DNA of 36,504 bases from Caldithrix sp964468415 (GCA_964468415.1 CAYXUS010000209.1:1-36504), one strand, 5' to 3'. Numbered from the stretch's first letter, positions 1 to 7,559 are shown. Translations and numbers: made by a program. Notes: generated by a model not told the origin, from the sequence alone.

Positions 1-45
1 CTCAGCTTGGAAGGCTGACGCTCTAGCCAACTGAGCTATTCCCGC
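1..45 (-). tRNA. tRNA-Gly(TCC), 3' part cut off by the window edge
   Basis: Read on the minus strand this starts GCGGGAA, then T8-A9 and a D-arm (GCTC...GAGC). The anticodon stem-loop is CAGC-CTTCCAA-GCTG, giving anticodon TCC with U33 present. The T-arm and 3' end lie outside the window. It follows tRNA-Tyr on the same strand after about 120 bases and probably shares its transcript. Confidence 0.9.
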
Positions 46-165
46 CTATATCTTCAAAGGGCCTACTGAATATAGTATATTACACGGAAGACCCTTTTCT
101 TGGAGTTCCTTAAAACGATACTATTGTGCATAAATAAGGGGAACCTTGATACCAATAACGACTAA

Positions 166-250
166 TGGTGGAGAGGGGAGGATTCGAACCTCCGAAGGCT
201 GAGCCGGCAGATTTACAGTCTGCTGCGTTTGACCGCTCCGCAACCTCCCC
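166..250 (-). tRNA. tRNA-Tyr(GTA)
   Basis: This is a complete class II tRNA with a long variable arm. The acceptor GGGGAGG pairs with CCTCTCC with one G-T pair. The anticodon loop CTGTAAA gives anticodon GTA, and the T-arm is built on GGTTCGAATCC. The CCA end is encoded at 166-168. A strong promoter sits just upstream at 269-298. Tyr followed by Gly is the same order as in the widespread tRNA-Thr/Tyr/Gly/Thr-tuf cluster, so tuf may lie beyond the left edge (inference). Confidence 0.95.
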
Positions 251-268
251 ATTTCAATCGAGACGTCA

Positions 269-298
269 AATATAAGAAAGAAAATAGTATGGTGTCAA
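269..298 (-). promoter_or_regulatory. Sigma70-type promoter of the tRNA-Tyr/tRNA-Gly transcript
   Basis: On the minus strand TTGACA (293-298) and TATATT (269-274) are separated by 18 bases. The -35 box is perfect and the -10 box nearly so. The predicted start is about 12 bases before tRNA-Tyr. The -35 box is flanked by A/T tracts and overlaps an inverted repeat (GTCAAAA, 4-base gap, TTTTGAC, 294-311). This could act as an UP-like element or a binding site. Confidence 0.75.
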
Positions 299-597
299 AA
301 TTTTTTTTGACTTTTTGCTGTTTTAATTATCAGTAGCCTACCGGCAGTTTTTTTGTTTTATTTAACGATGACTGAGGCACAAAGGTTCGCTTGATTTTCA
401 ACCAATACGCCTTTAAATAAAATTTGGGAATCTCCACGTATCTTAGTTGTACGTAAAGAACTTTTTGCTTGGACAACATAGAGACACTCCTTGATCAAAA
501 TGGTTAACTATTGTATTCGTCGGCACAAAATTGAAAAGTTTTACAAGGAAAGATGGCTTTGGTAATTTTCTGGTTTTGTAAGGGGAAGAATGGCAGG
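299..597. other. Intergenic stretch without a supported gene
   Basis: Together with its flanks, the space from 251 to 690 holds no protein gene I can support. A 63-codon minus-strand reading frame (443-634) has low complexity, resembles no family I recognise, and crosses the palindrome at 598-617, so I do not call it. The stretch is A/T-rich near 300-430. The neighbouring features are the tRNA-Tyr promoter, the palindrome and the tRNA-Lys terminator. Confidence 0.5.
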
Positions 598-617
598 GAA
601 ACCGTTTAAACGGTTTC
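598..617. repeat. Perfect 20-bp palindrome, operator-like
   Basis: The half-site GAAACCGTTT is followed directly by its exact reverse complement AAACGGTTTC. Perfect uninterrupted dyads of this size are typical of operators for dimeric repressors (LacI or TetR type). No regulator gene is next to it. It lies downstream of the tRNA-Lys terminator and upstream of tRNA-Tyr. It lacks a loop and a T-run, so it does not look like a terminator. The function is unknown. Confidence 0.5.
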
Positions 618-642
618 ACGCTTTTCTCACTCACTTCCGACC

Positions 643-681
643 AATAAAAAAGCCCGAAAACATTTCACATGTTTTCGGGCT
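643..681 (-). terminator. Rho-independent terminator of tRNA-Lys
   Basis: An inverted repeat (AGCCCGAAAAC at 651-661 with GTTTTCGGGCT at 671-681) is followed on the minus strand by TTTTTT. It begins about 10 bases after the 3' end of tRNA-Lys, so it ends that transcript. Confidence 0.85.
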
Positions 682-690
682 AATTCTACG

Positions 691-763
691 TGAGCCAGCG
701 GAGATTCGAACTCCGGACCAACGGCTTAAAGGGCCGCTGCTCTACCGGCTGAGCTACTGGCTC
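691..763 (-). tRNA. tRNA-Lys(TTT) with C at position 33
   Basis: The cloverleaf is complete. The acceptor GAGCCAG pairs with CTGGCTC, the D-arm is GCTC/GAGC, the anticodon stem is GCGGC/GCCGT, and the T-arm is CCGGA-GTTCGAA-TCTCCG-like. CCA is not encoded. The seven-base anticodon loop reads CCTTTAA, so the anticodon is TTT but position 33 is C instead of the almost invariant U. The gene has its own promoter (785-813) and terminator (643-681). It is either a true variant or a one-base sequence error. Confidence 0.88.
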
Positions 764-784
764 ATCCATAAATGCAAGACTGCA

Positions 785-813
785 AATATAAATATTTCCA
801 AAAGTCGTGTCAA
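785..813 (-). promoter_or_regulatory. Sigma70-type promoter of tRNA-Lys
   Basis: On the minus strand TTGACA (808-813) and TATATT (785-790) are separated by exactly 17 bases. The predicted start is about 15 bases before the tRNA. The -35 box overlaps the last codons and stop of the symporter gene ending at 810. Confidence 0.8.
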
Positions 814-2366
814 ATTATTTTTTCATCTTTTTCCTTAAAATAATCCCTGGTTACCTTTGCCACAACGCCCGAAAGTCCGATCAAGCCCACCAAATTCGGA
901 TAGGCCATTAACCCGTTAAACACATCGGCCATCAACCATACCAATTCCAGTTGGGCAACCGTACCAATCAGCACGTACACCCCAAAAGCACCCCGGTACA
1001 AAGTTACGATGGTGGACTGATCGGGATTTGCAATTTTTTTCCGAACACGCAGATAAATCCACACATACACAACAATTAAAAAAGTACCCAAAAGCATCGA
1101 GTTATGCCCGCTTTTTTGGACAATAAGAAACGGAGCCAACAAAATAATCACCAAAACAAATGCAATAAACTTACGCACCCCGGCCCCGATTTCCGTCAGA
1201 TATTCCACCGACTTTTCACCGTAGTAGCTCCAGCCCAAAATTGTCGAATAGGCAAAAAGCACCAATCCGATGGCTACGATTAGCCCACCGTAATTAGCTG
1301 GCAGCCAGCTAATAGCAGGCAAGGTAGCACTAAACGCTTTTGAAGTCAACTTTGCTCCGGTCACCAGAGGTTCGGCGGTCCACAAGCCCGAAAGAATGAT
1401 GACCAGACCGGTCATGGTACAAATCACCAATGTATCGATAAAAGTTTGCGTCATTGAGACCAAGGCCTGAGTAACCGGATGTTTTGTAATAGCTGCAGCC
1501 GCAGCAATCGGAGAGCTTCCCAGACCCGATTCGTTCGAGAAAACGCCCCGGCTTACCCCCCAGCGAATGGTAAGCATTACCGTGGCCCCTAAAAAACCAC
1601 CCTGTGCCGCATGACCGGTAAACGCACTTTTGAAAATAAGAGCAAATGCCGCAGGAAGCTTATCAATTTGCACGATAAGAATCGTCAGAGCACTCACAAA
1701 ATAAAACAGAATCATCACAGGAACCAACCATCCCGTCACCCGCCCGATACTCTTAATTCCACCGATAATGACCAAAATGGTTAAAACCATTAAAACCAAT
1801 CCCGTGTAAACATTCGGGATATTAAAGCTCAAATTCAGAGCCTCCGCCACAGAATTGGACTGCACCATATTCCCAATCCCAAAGGCAGCTACCGCGGCAA
1901 AAATCGCAAACAGAATGCCCAGCCAGCGCAAATTAAGGCCTTTGGTAATGTAATACATCGGCCCGCCGCTCATGGTACCATTTTCATCAACTTCGCGGTA
2001 TTTAACCGCCAGCACGGCCTCACTGTATTTGGTCGCCATACCAAACAAGCCCGTAATCCACATCCAGAAAAGCGCACCCGGGCCTCCCACCGTAATGGCC
2101 GTGGCCACACCCGCGATATTACCGGTACCTACGGTTGCGGAAAGTGCCGTCATTAAAGCCTGAAAATGACTAATATCACCCGGTTCATCGGAATCTTCTT
2201 TACGCTTGATTAACGCCAAATACAAAGAATGAAACAGCTTGGTAACCTGAACACCCTTTAACAACACGGTCAGATAAATACCCGTTCCGACCAGCAAAAT
2301 CAACAGCGGAACTCCCCACACAAAATCCCGTGCTTGTGCAAAAAGTTGAATCAACTGTTCCGACAT
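810..2366 (-). CDS. AGCS family alanine/glycine:cation symporter
   Basis: This 518-residue polytopic membrane protein has the hallmark of the amino acid carrier AlsT/AgcS family. That hallmark is the stretch GTGNIAGVATAI...GGPGALFWMW early in the protein, followed by a signature such as KYSEAVLAVKYRE. It also has the conserved GVFSNESGLGSSPIA segment in the middle. Length and number of hydrophobic segments (about 10-11) fit the family. It should import alanine or glycine with Na+ or H+ across the inner membrane. The start is supported by AGGGAGGT about 9 bases upstream. It is last in a minus-strand run and 91 bases downstream of the YqeB-like gene, so co-transcription is possible. Glycine uptake would fit the gcvP genes further on. 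The substrate is inferred only from the family. Confidence 0.93.
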   Translation of the reverse strand: MSEQLIQLFAQARDFVWGVPLLILLVGTGIYLTVLLKGVQVTKLFHSLYLALIKRKEDSDEPGDISHFQALMTALSATVGTGNIAGVATAITVGGPGALFWMWITGLFGMATKYSEAVLAVKYREVDENGTMSGGPMYYITKGLNLRWLGILFAIFAAVAAFGIGNMVQSNSVAEALNLSFNIPNVYTGLVLMVLTILVIIGGIKSIGRVTGWLVPVMILFYFVSALTILIVQIDKLPAAFALIFKSAFTGHAAQGGFLGATVMLTIRWGVSRGVFSNESGLGSSPIAAAAAITKHPVTQALVSMTQTFIDTLVICTMTGLVIILSGLWTAEPLVTGAKLTSKAFSATLPAISWLPANYGGLIVAIGLVLFAYSTILGWSYYGEKSVEYLTEIGAGVRKFIAFVLVIILLAPFLIVQKSGHNSMLLGTFLIVVYVWIYLRVRKKIANPDQSTIVTLYRGAFGVYVLIGTVAQLELVWLMADVFNGLMAYPNLVGLIGLSGVVAKVTRDYFKEKDEKII

Positions 2367-2457
2367 CTACGCACTACCTCCCTAAGGCAAGCTTATTGTT
2401 ACGATTTTATTTATTAAAGCGTCTCAAAACCCGCTTAAAAAATGCACACCTTAAATT

Positions 2458-3288
2458 TTACACATTCTTCCGATTCCAATCAAACAGAATAGCCTCCAGC
2501 GCTCCGCCAGCCAGCGAAAAAGCTTCCGGAGGCAACACCCGCGCATTGCCCGCAATTTTGGGAGAACTTATTTCTGCAATTGCCTGCCCGCGCTCCACAA
2601 TAAGTCCGCTATTCAAAATCCCGCTCACCACGCCCCTGTGCGGAGCAAAGATGGCTATCTCGTTTATTTTCCCCAATTCTTCTTTTTCGTAAATCTTTTG
2701 CCCGATTTCTACCGTAGCCTCAAACATCCCTTCAATTGGGGCACGTACAATTGAAGCGGACGAAGGATCCGATTCGGAAAAATTGCTCGCAAAATCTTCT
2801 TCCTCATCAAAAGGATAAATCACTTCTCCCCAGAATTCCGGTTTTGTACAAAGCCGGTAATGCGCATCCGCTGCCTCACCCGGAGCAATGGTTGTTTCAT
2901 TCCCGTTGAGGTGTTCCCGAAGCGCTTCGTAAAGTTCTTCATCAAAGCGCAGCACGTAGTCCACCGCAAATTTTTCGTGCTCTTTTAAATCCTGCAGTAG
3001 AACCAGTGGAATTTCCTGATCTTTGATCGTAAACGAAATAAACTGTTGTAAAGACGCCCCCATAGGAAGCATGTTTCTGCTTATTGCATCGCTGAATGTA
3101 CGCGCGGTTACCCCGCGAATTTTCCGAAATCCCTGAAAAATCGCTCGGGTAAACGTGCGGTTTTGGTGGAGGTCGTAATACGGAGACTGCCCCAGAAGAA
3201 GAAGTTTAAAACCAGCACGGAATAAACGGATGGCAGACGCAGTCGCATAATCACCGGTGCCGCAGATGAGTACGGTGGGAAATTCCAT
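2458..3288 (-). CDS. YqeB-like (EF2563 family) protein with C-terminal lipoyl-like domain
   Basis: This 276-residue protein opens with a Rossmann-like strand-turn (LICGTGDYATASAIRLFRAG). That matches the start of the EF2563/YqeB family linked to selenium-dependent molybdenum hydroxylases. A conserved segment follows (residues about 45-60, FTRAIFQG). Residues from about 185 form a biotinyl/lipoyl-like beta domain (IRAPIEGMFEA...GVVSGIL). No lysine in an attachment MKM motif is seen. I chose the ATG at 3288, preceded by AAGGAAG. Its A is shared with the upstream gene's TGA (TGATG), which implies translational coupling. No molybdenum hydroxylase, selD or yqeC is visible in the window, so the true role may differ. 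The family assignment is moderately sure and the function is unknown. Confidence 0.65.
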   Translation of the reverse strand: MEFPTVLICGTGDYATASAIRLFRAGFKLLLLGQSPYYDLHQNRTFTRAIFQGFRKIRGVTARTFSDAISRNMLPMGASLQQFISFTIKDQEIPLVLLQDLKEHEKFAVDYVLRFDEELYEALREHLNGNETTIAPGEAADAHYRLCTKPEFWGEVIYPFDEEEDFASNFSESDPSSASIVRAPIEGMFEATVEIGQKIYEKEELGKINEIAIFAPHRGVVSGILNSGLIVERGQAIAEISSPKIAGNARVLPPEAFSLAGGALEAILFDWNRKNV

Positions 3289-3992
3289 CAAACTTCCTTT
3301 AGTTTGTATTCATTGATATCGCCAATAAATACCCGATCGTAAAAATCATTCAGCGTGCGCACAATGGGAATAACCTGATTTTCATCGATCAATGATTTGA
3401 TTTGATTAAAAAATAAAATACGGGCAAAAGGCTGGAAGGCTGCTCCCGTTTGTGGACAAAATTCGGCGACCCACTTTTTCCAGATGTTTTTCAGGCTCTC
3501 CGTAAAATTTTCGTTTTTTCTCCCGTTTAACTCATTGAAAAAATCATTAAGCTGGGTTGTAAAATTCCCGTAACCAAAGGTATTAATAAAACCGTATCCG
3601 CTTTTCTCAATAACCTTATGCACGGTTTGGGGCAACTGCCCTTTCAATAAAAACAGCAAACGGGAATTCTCCGGCAAAAGAGGAATAAAACGGGTCAAAA
3701 ACAAAGGTTCCAAGGGGAAAAGCCGATCATCTTTCAATTCTTTGCAAAGGTGCCATATTTGTCCATTTTGCGAGACAATTTTTTGGGCCAAAAGTTCCGG
3801 TTCAATATCCACCAAGACCTGCCCCTCCACCGGATAAGCCATGGGAACATCAGAAAAAATCAGGGCATTCTGGTTCTGTCCTGAAATTTCGCGGGCCAAA
3901 GTACTCCCCACTAATTCCGCCGTATCGTCACCACACAAAATAACAATGGGAACAGTGCCTATGTTAAAGGTATTGTAAAATAAATGATTCAT
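3288..3992 (-). CDS. Unknown protein coupled to the YqeB-like gene
   Basis: I do not recognise this 234-residue protein. Its N-terminus (PIVILCGDDTAELVGSTLA) is a hydrophobic strand followed by a glycine-rich turn. It resembles the start of the next gene product, so it may also carry a Rossmann-type fold. The middle is a mix of predicted strands and helices (FLTRFIPLLPENSRLLFLL), and the C-terminal half is helical and charged. There is no signal peptide or membrane segment. The stop overlaps the YqeB-like start by one base, so the two are probably made together and may form a complex. The start lies 4 bases after the PIN toxin gene. Confidence 0.7.
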   Translation of the reverse strand: MNHLFYNTFNIGTVPIVILCGDDTAELVGSTLAREISGQNQNALIFSDVPMAYPVEGQVLVDIEPELLAQKIVSQNGQIWHLCKELKDDRLFPLEPLFLTRFIPLLPENSRLLFLLKGQLPQTVHKVIEKSGYGFINTFGYGNFTTQLNDFFNELNGRKNENFTESLKNIWKKWVAEFCPQTGAAFQPFARILFFNQIKSLIDENQVIPIVRTLNDFYDRVFIGDINEYKLKEV

Positions 3993-3995
3993 GGT

Positions 3996-4427
3996 TTAAT
4001 TAACCTGCGACATGACCGGAATACCAAATTCCGCCAGTCTCTGATCAAATGAAAAGATAATATCCACTTTTTTGCGTTTGATCGTTTCTTTAATGTAAAA
4101 ATGGTACAACGTTAATTCACTGTGTGTCGAACGCAAAAAATTATTGATTGCCGTGCGGCGAATCCTTTTCGAAATCCAATCCAACCGCAAGTTAATGGTA
4201 ATAACGGCTTCTTCGATAATTTTCATGAATTTCGCCGCCATATCTTCGTCAAAGCGATTTTTCAGTTCATCAAGCGTTTTGTCAATCACGTAATTGTTAG
4301 ACACTAGCTTAATATCCCGTTCCAACAAATATTCAAAAAAAGTACGGGCCCGCGCATGATTTTCATCATTGCGATCCACAATGGCCAGCCAGGCATCGGC
4401 ATCAATAAAGCAGGTCATTATTTTCAT
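3996..4427 (-). CDS. PIN-domain protein, probable VapC-type toxin
   Basis: This is a 143-residue PIN domain protein. The first acidic motif is FIDADAWLA near residues 7-15, a central acidic region is VIDKTLDEL, and a C-terminal IIFSFDQRLAEFGI matches the family's SFD..L...G motif. PIN toxins are Mg2+-dependent ribonucleases, usually acting on tRNA or rRNA. The start codon overlaps the stop of the upstream AbrB-like gene (ATGA), the usual antitoxin-first arrangement. One C-terminal Asp and one or two N-terminal Asp residues of the active site are present. It sits inside a longer metabolic run rather than in an island. It could instead be a housekeeping PIN nuclease. Confidence 0.8.
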   Translation of the reverse strand: MKIMTCFIDADAWLAIVDRNDENHARARTFFEYLLERDIKLVSNNYVIDKTLDELKNRFDEDMAAKFMKIIEEAVITINLRLDWISKRIRRTAINNFLRSTHSELTLYHFYIKETIKRKKVDIIFSFDQRLAEFGIPVMSQVN

Positions 4428-4630
4428 TTTTCTCTGCTCTCCTCTGCCAGCTCAAGAAGCTTGGTAAGGGGATTCTTGGAAATGCGTATTTCCAATCGTC
4501 CCATACGGATCCGTTTTACCGAAACCTCAATTTTGTCTCCTTCCTTTAAATCCAAACGTGAAACAATTTCGGAAGGAATCTCGATTAAATTTTTATCTTT
4601 TAATTGTGCAACAAAACTACCGGATAGCAT
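4424..4630 (-). CDS. AbrB/MazE-type DNA-binding protein, probable antitoxin
   Basis: This 68-residue protein has the swapped-hairpin AbrB/SpoVT pattern: IEIPSEIVSRLDLKEGDKIEV at residues about 16-36. The charged C-terminal tail (LLELAEESREK) would be the toxin-binding part. GGAG lies 6 bases upstream of the ATG, within the end of the preceding gene. It overlaps the PIN gene by 4 bases. Antitoxins of this class bind and neutralise the toxin and repress their own operon. No separate promoter was seen, so expression may depend on the upstream genes. Confidence 0.82.
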   Translation of the reverse strand: MLSGSFVAQLKDKNLIEIPSEIVSRLDLKEGDKIEVSVKRIRMGRLEIRISKNPLTKLLELAEESREK

Positions 4631-4633
4631 GGT

Positions 4634-5521
4634 TTACTCCGCTAAATACCAATTGATAAATTCTTTCATTTCAAAAATTCCATCTTCACACACAACTTTG
4701 TACACCAAATGATAGGGGACGACCTCATGGTAAATATTGTGTACCTGAATATTTTCATTTTGGGGACGATAAATCTGCTCTGCATCTTGCTCATGAAATT
4801 TGATGGAACGCTCTTTTTCTAACAAAATCGCTTTGGTATCGGCCAGAAGGTACACAGGAATGCTGAAATGTTTGGCCGTCAAACACAAAGGCAAGGTACC
4901 GGAACGGTGCACAAACCCTCTTTCGAACAAGCGATCGCCTCCTACCAGCACAAGATTGATTTGCGGTAAAAAACTCCCGATTTGAGCATCATCGATCACC
5001 GTCGTCCTAATACCCTGGGCGGCCAAAAATTCGGCCAGTTCCAGCCCCTCACGCAAGGGCTCATTCTTTACCACAAATACTTCAAAACGTCGTTTTTGCT
5101 TTTCCGCTTCGATTAAGGTGCTGCGTACAAGATAATCGTTACCAAGCGTCATTATTTTATTGGTTTGCGCAATGGCGCGTGAAGCCATACCGGCAATTTT
5201 TTGTGCGGAAACTTCCAGTTCTTCGCGTGTGTGGTTAATTTTTTCCCGGAGTGTCTCTAAAATCTCATTTTTGTCCCGATCCGATTTTAAAATTCGTTTG
5301 CAATGATTCAAAAGATAGTTGAGTGTTCGACGAATAAGCACCTTATTGGGCTCTCTTTTAATCGCAAAACGCGTAAGAGTGTGCAATTCTTCGAAAAGGG
5401 CATCGCAGGTAAACGTTTTTTTGGCAAACGTCGCGATAATTTCTTCGAACTGCCGAAGGCAATTAAAAGTCATCGAATAACTGTCGAATCGGGGATCTAA
5501 TATTTTTTCAACGTCTTGCAT
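4634..5521 (-). CDS. eIF2B alpha/beta/delta-like protein (IF-2B family)
   Basis: This 295-residue protein has a helical N-terminal half and a Rossmann-like C-terminal half typical of the IF-2B family. The family includes eIF2B subunits, MtnA and ribose-1,5-bisphosphate isomerase. Visible motifs are KIMTLGNDYLV near residue 120, VKNEPLREGLELAEFLAAQG, TTVIDDAQIGSFLP, LVGGDRLFERGFVHRSGT and the following AKHFSIPVYLLA. In the enzymes an Asp in the GxD segment and a Cys are catalytic. Here GGD is kept, but I see no clear catalytic Cys in the equivalent place, so it may not be an isomerase. The start overlaps cutA by 14 bases. The substrate is unknown. Confidence 0.72.
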   Translation of the reverse strand: MQDVEKILDPRFDSYSMTFNCLRQFEEIIATFAKKTFTCDALFEELHTLTRFAIKREPNKVLIRRTLNYLLNHCKRILKSDRDKNEILETLREKINHTREELEVSAQKIAGMASRAIAQTNKIMTLGNDYLVRSTLIEAEKQKRRFEVFVVKNEPLREGLELAEFLAAQGIRTTVIDDAQIGSFLPQINLVLVGGDRLFERGFVHRSGTLPLCLTAKHFSIPVYLLADTKAILLEKERSIKFHEQDAEQIYRPQNENIQVHNIYHEVVPYHLVYKVVCEDGIFEMKEFINWYLAE

Positions 5522-5837
5522 TGTCCACCACCTGATGCAACCAATTTATGTAATCGTGGCTCCCTTGTTTAATCTTCAGGGCGATAATCTCCGGAACTTC
5601 GTAGGTGTGCAATTCTTTGATGCGTCGTTCTACTTCCTCAAACTTTTCCGCGCTGGTTTTAATGAGCATTAAATGTTCCGAATCGTGTTGAATTTCGTCT
5701 CGCCACAAATAAATCGAATTAACTCCGGGAATAATATTGCAGCATGCCGCTAATTTATCCCGAACCAAAGATTCGGCAATTTCCCGGGCAAGATTAGCAT
5801 TTGGCGTTGTACAAAAAACGACCAATTCTCCACTCAT
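5508..5837 (-). CDS. cutA: CutA1 divalent-cation tolerance protein
   Basis: This 109-residue protein matches CutA1 along its length: FCTTPNANLAREIAESLVRDKLAACCNIIPGV, SIYLWRDEI, LMLIKTSAEKFEEVERRI and HTYEVPEIIALKI. CutA forms a very stable ferredoxin-like trimer in the cytoplasm and has been linked to copper tolerance, though its biochemical role is unclear. It is the first gene of the minus-strand run. It is divergent from the aminotransferase, with 231 bases between them that must hold both promoters. The ribosome binding site is weak. Confidence 0.95.
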   Translation of the reverse strand: MSGELVVFCTTPNANLAREIAESLVRDKLAACCNIIPGVNSIYLWRDEIQHDSEHLMLIKTSAEKFEEVERRIKELHTYEVPEIIALKIKQGSHDYINWLHQVVDNARR

Positions 5838-6068
5838 AAACGAACCAATTGTTTTTATTGATGTTTTGCGGATTTGCTCTCGTAACGCTATGGAAGATTA
5901 CAAATTTAAAATTTTTGATGCAAGTTCTATCAAAAATTTCACAGGCAAGTAAAGGCAGGCATTCTCAAATTTTTATTTTTTTGCCCGAGAGTGCATATTA
6001 TCACAATATGGCGTATTTTTATTCTTTAATCTGTAACAACTTTTACTAAATTTGAAGGAGATCAAGTC

Positions 6069-7559
6069 ATGGAACGATTAAAATCCGCGCTTATTTACGA
6101 CCGATCCATCCATCCGGAACGCACCAATGCCACGCCGGAACGCGTTTTCGAAGTTCTGGAGAATGTGTTGGGAAGCTCTGCTCAATCGATTATCCGGCAT
6201 TTGCAAACCTTCTTTCCCACACAACACAATTTTCGTCAACCGCTGGATGATTCTCAGGCACAGCCTATTATTGACTATCTGGATTCCCTAAAACTCGAGC
6301 GAACAATTCTGGACGAAATAACCGAGCAGCTGGAACTCTCGGAAATTTCCACCGCCGAGGCCATCGACTTGCACCATGCGTACAAAATTCCGGTCTCCCA
6401 TCCTGAGGAGGACATTATTCCCATCAAGGGCGACGGCTGCTGGATTATGGACACCAAAGGCAAGTGGTATCTGGACACCGATAGTAATTACAGCGCCACG
6501 AATCTCGGAATGGCCAACGAAGAAATCGCTCGCGGATTGTACAATCAGGCACGTACACTTATTTCCATGAAGGAAGATCGCATTCAAATCGCGCGTAGCC
6601 GGTTTTTAAAGGAAATTCACAGCATGATGCCCCCGGGACTCACCCAGTTTTACTGGCAAAACTCCGGTGGCGAAGCCGTCGACAAGGCTCTGAAAATCGC
6701 CAAGGCTTTTACGGGCACGACCAAAGTTATTGCCTTTAAAAACGGATTCCACGGACGCACCCACGGTGCCGTGGCCGTAACCTGGAACGAAAAATACCGC
6801 AAGCCTTTCGGTCTGCACAACCTGGATTGGGTTTCTTTTGCCGAATTTAACAACATCGAAAGTGTCAAAAACCTGGTCGAAGAGACCGGCGCAAAAATCA
6901 TCATCTTGGAAATGGTACAGGGAGAAGAAGCAGGCAATCGCCCGGCGGATCAGGAATTTGTAGATCAACTCTGGGCATTGGCCAAAGAAAAGGGTCTGGT
7001 CATTATTGACGACGAGGTCCAGGCCGGCTTTGGGCGCACCGCCGTAAAACGCGGTGACTGGTTCGCCTGCATGAGCTACAACGTTGTCCCGGACATCATG
7101 GTCATCGGCAAATCGTTTGGCGGAGGCTACCCGGTGACGGCTGTGGTAACCAAAAAAGAAATCAGCCAGGCCATGCACTACGGGTATGATGGTTCTACCT
7201 TCGGAGGCAATCCCATGGCTATGACGGCGGCGCTCATTGCCACACGCCAGATGCGCGAGCGGGACGTAACCGGGAATGTGGTGGAACGCAGCAAACAAAT
7301 GATGGAAGGCTTCAAAAAGCTGGAAGAAAAATACGCCGTGGTCAGCGATGCACACGGACGCGGTTTGATGGTTGCCCTTAGTTTGGAATCGCCCGAAAAC
7401 GTGGCCAAAGTGCAAAAATATCTGGCGGAACTGGGAGTCAAGGCCAGCCTCTCTACCGGAAAATACTTGCGCTTTTTGCCGCCCACGGTCATCAGTGCCG
7501 GAGAGGTAGATTTCTTACTGGAAAAGCTGGATGCAGCTATTGCCCGGCTGGAAAATTAA
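6069..7559 (+). CDS. Class III PLP-dependent aminotransferase with N-terminal extension
   Basis: This 496-residue enzyme belongs to the acetylornithine/ornithine aminotransferase group. Visible motifs are the substrate-side NSGGEAVDKALKIAK, the FHGRTHG turn, the cofactor-binding DEVQAGFGRT, and the PLP-linked lysine in IGKSFGGG at about residue 348. STFGGNP follows near the C-terminus. Residues 1 to about 100 precede the usual start and are mainly helical, making it longer than the ~400-residue standard enzymes. GAAGGAG lies 8 bases before the ATG. It is a single gene facing pdxT, with a shared terminator region after it. Substrate cannot be assigned: lysine, ornithine, putrescine or 4-aminobutyrate enzymes all share these motifs. 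Confidence 0.85.
   Translation: MERLKSALIYDRSIHPERTNATPERVFEVLENVLGSSAQSIIRHLQTFFPTQHNFRQPLDDSQAQPIIDYLDSLKLERTILDEITEQLELSEISTAEAIDLHHAYKIPVSHPEEDIIPIKGDGCWIMDTKGKWYLDTDSNYSATNLGMANEEIARGLYNQARTLISMKEDRIQIARSRFLKEIHSMMPPGLTQFYWQNSGGEAVDKALKIAKAFTGTTKVIAFKNGFHGRTHGAVAVTWNEKYRKPFGLHNLDWVSFAEFNNIESVKNLVEETGAKIIILEMVQGEEAGNRPADQEFVDQLWALAKEKGLVIIDDEVQAGFGRTAVKRGDWFACMSYNVVPDIMVIGKSFGGGYPVTAVVTKKEISQAMHYGYDGSTFGGNPMAMTAALIATRQMRERDVTGNVVERSKQMMEGFKKLEEKYAVVSDAHGRGLMVALSLESPENVAKVQKYLAELGVKASLSTGKYLRFLPPTVISAGEVDFLLEKLDAAIARLEN

Noticed and set aside
443..634. A 63-codon minus-strand reading frame between tRNA genes
   Set aside because: No family features and no good ribosome binding site; it crosses the perfect palindrome.
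6606..7415. Long minus-strand frame opposite the aminotransferase
   Set aside because: It overlaps a clear enzyme gene and has no family features; shadow.
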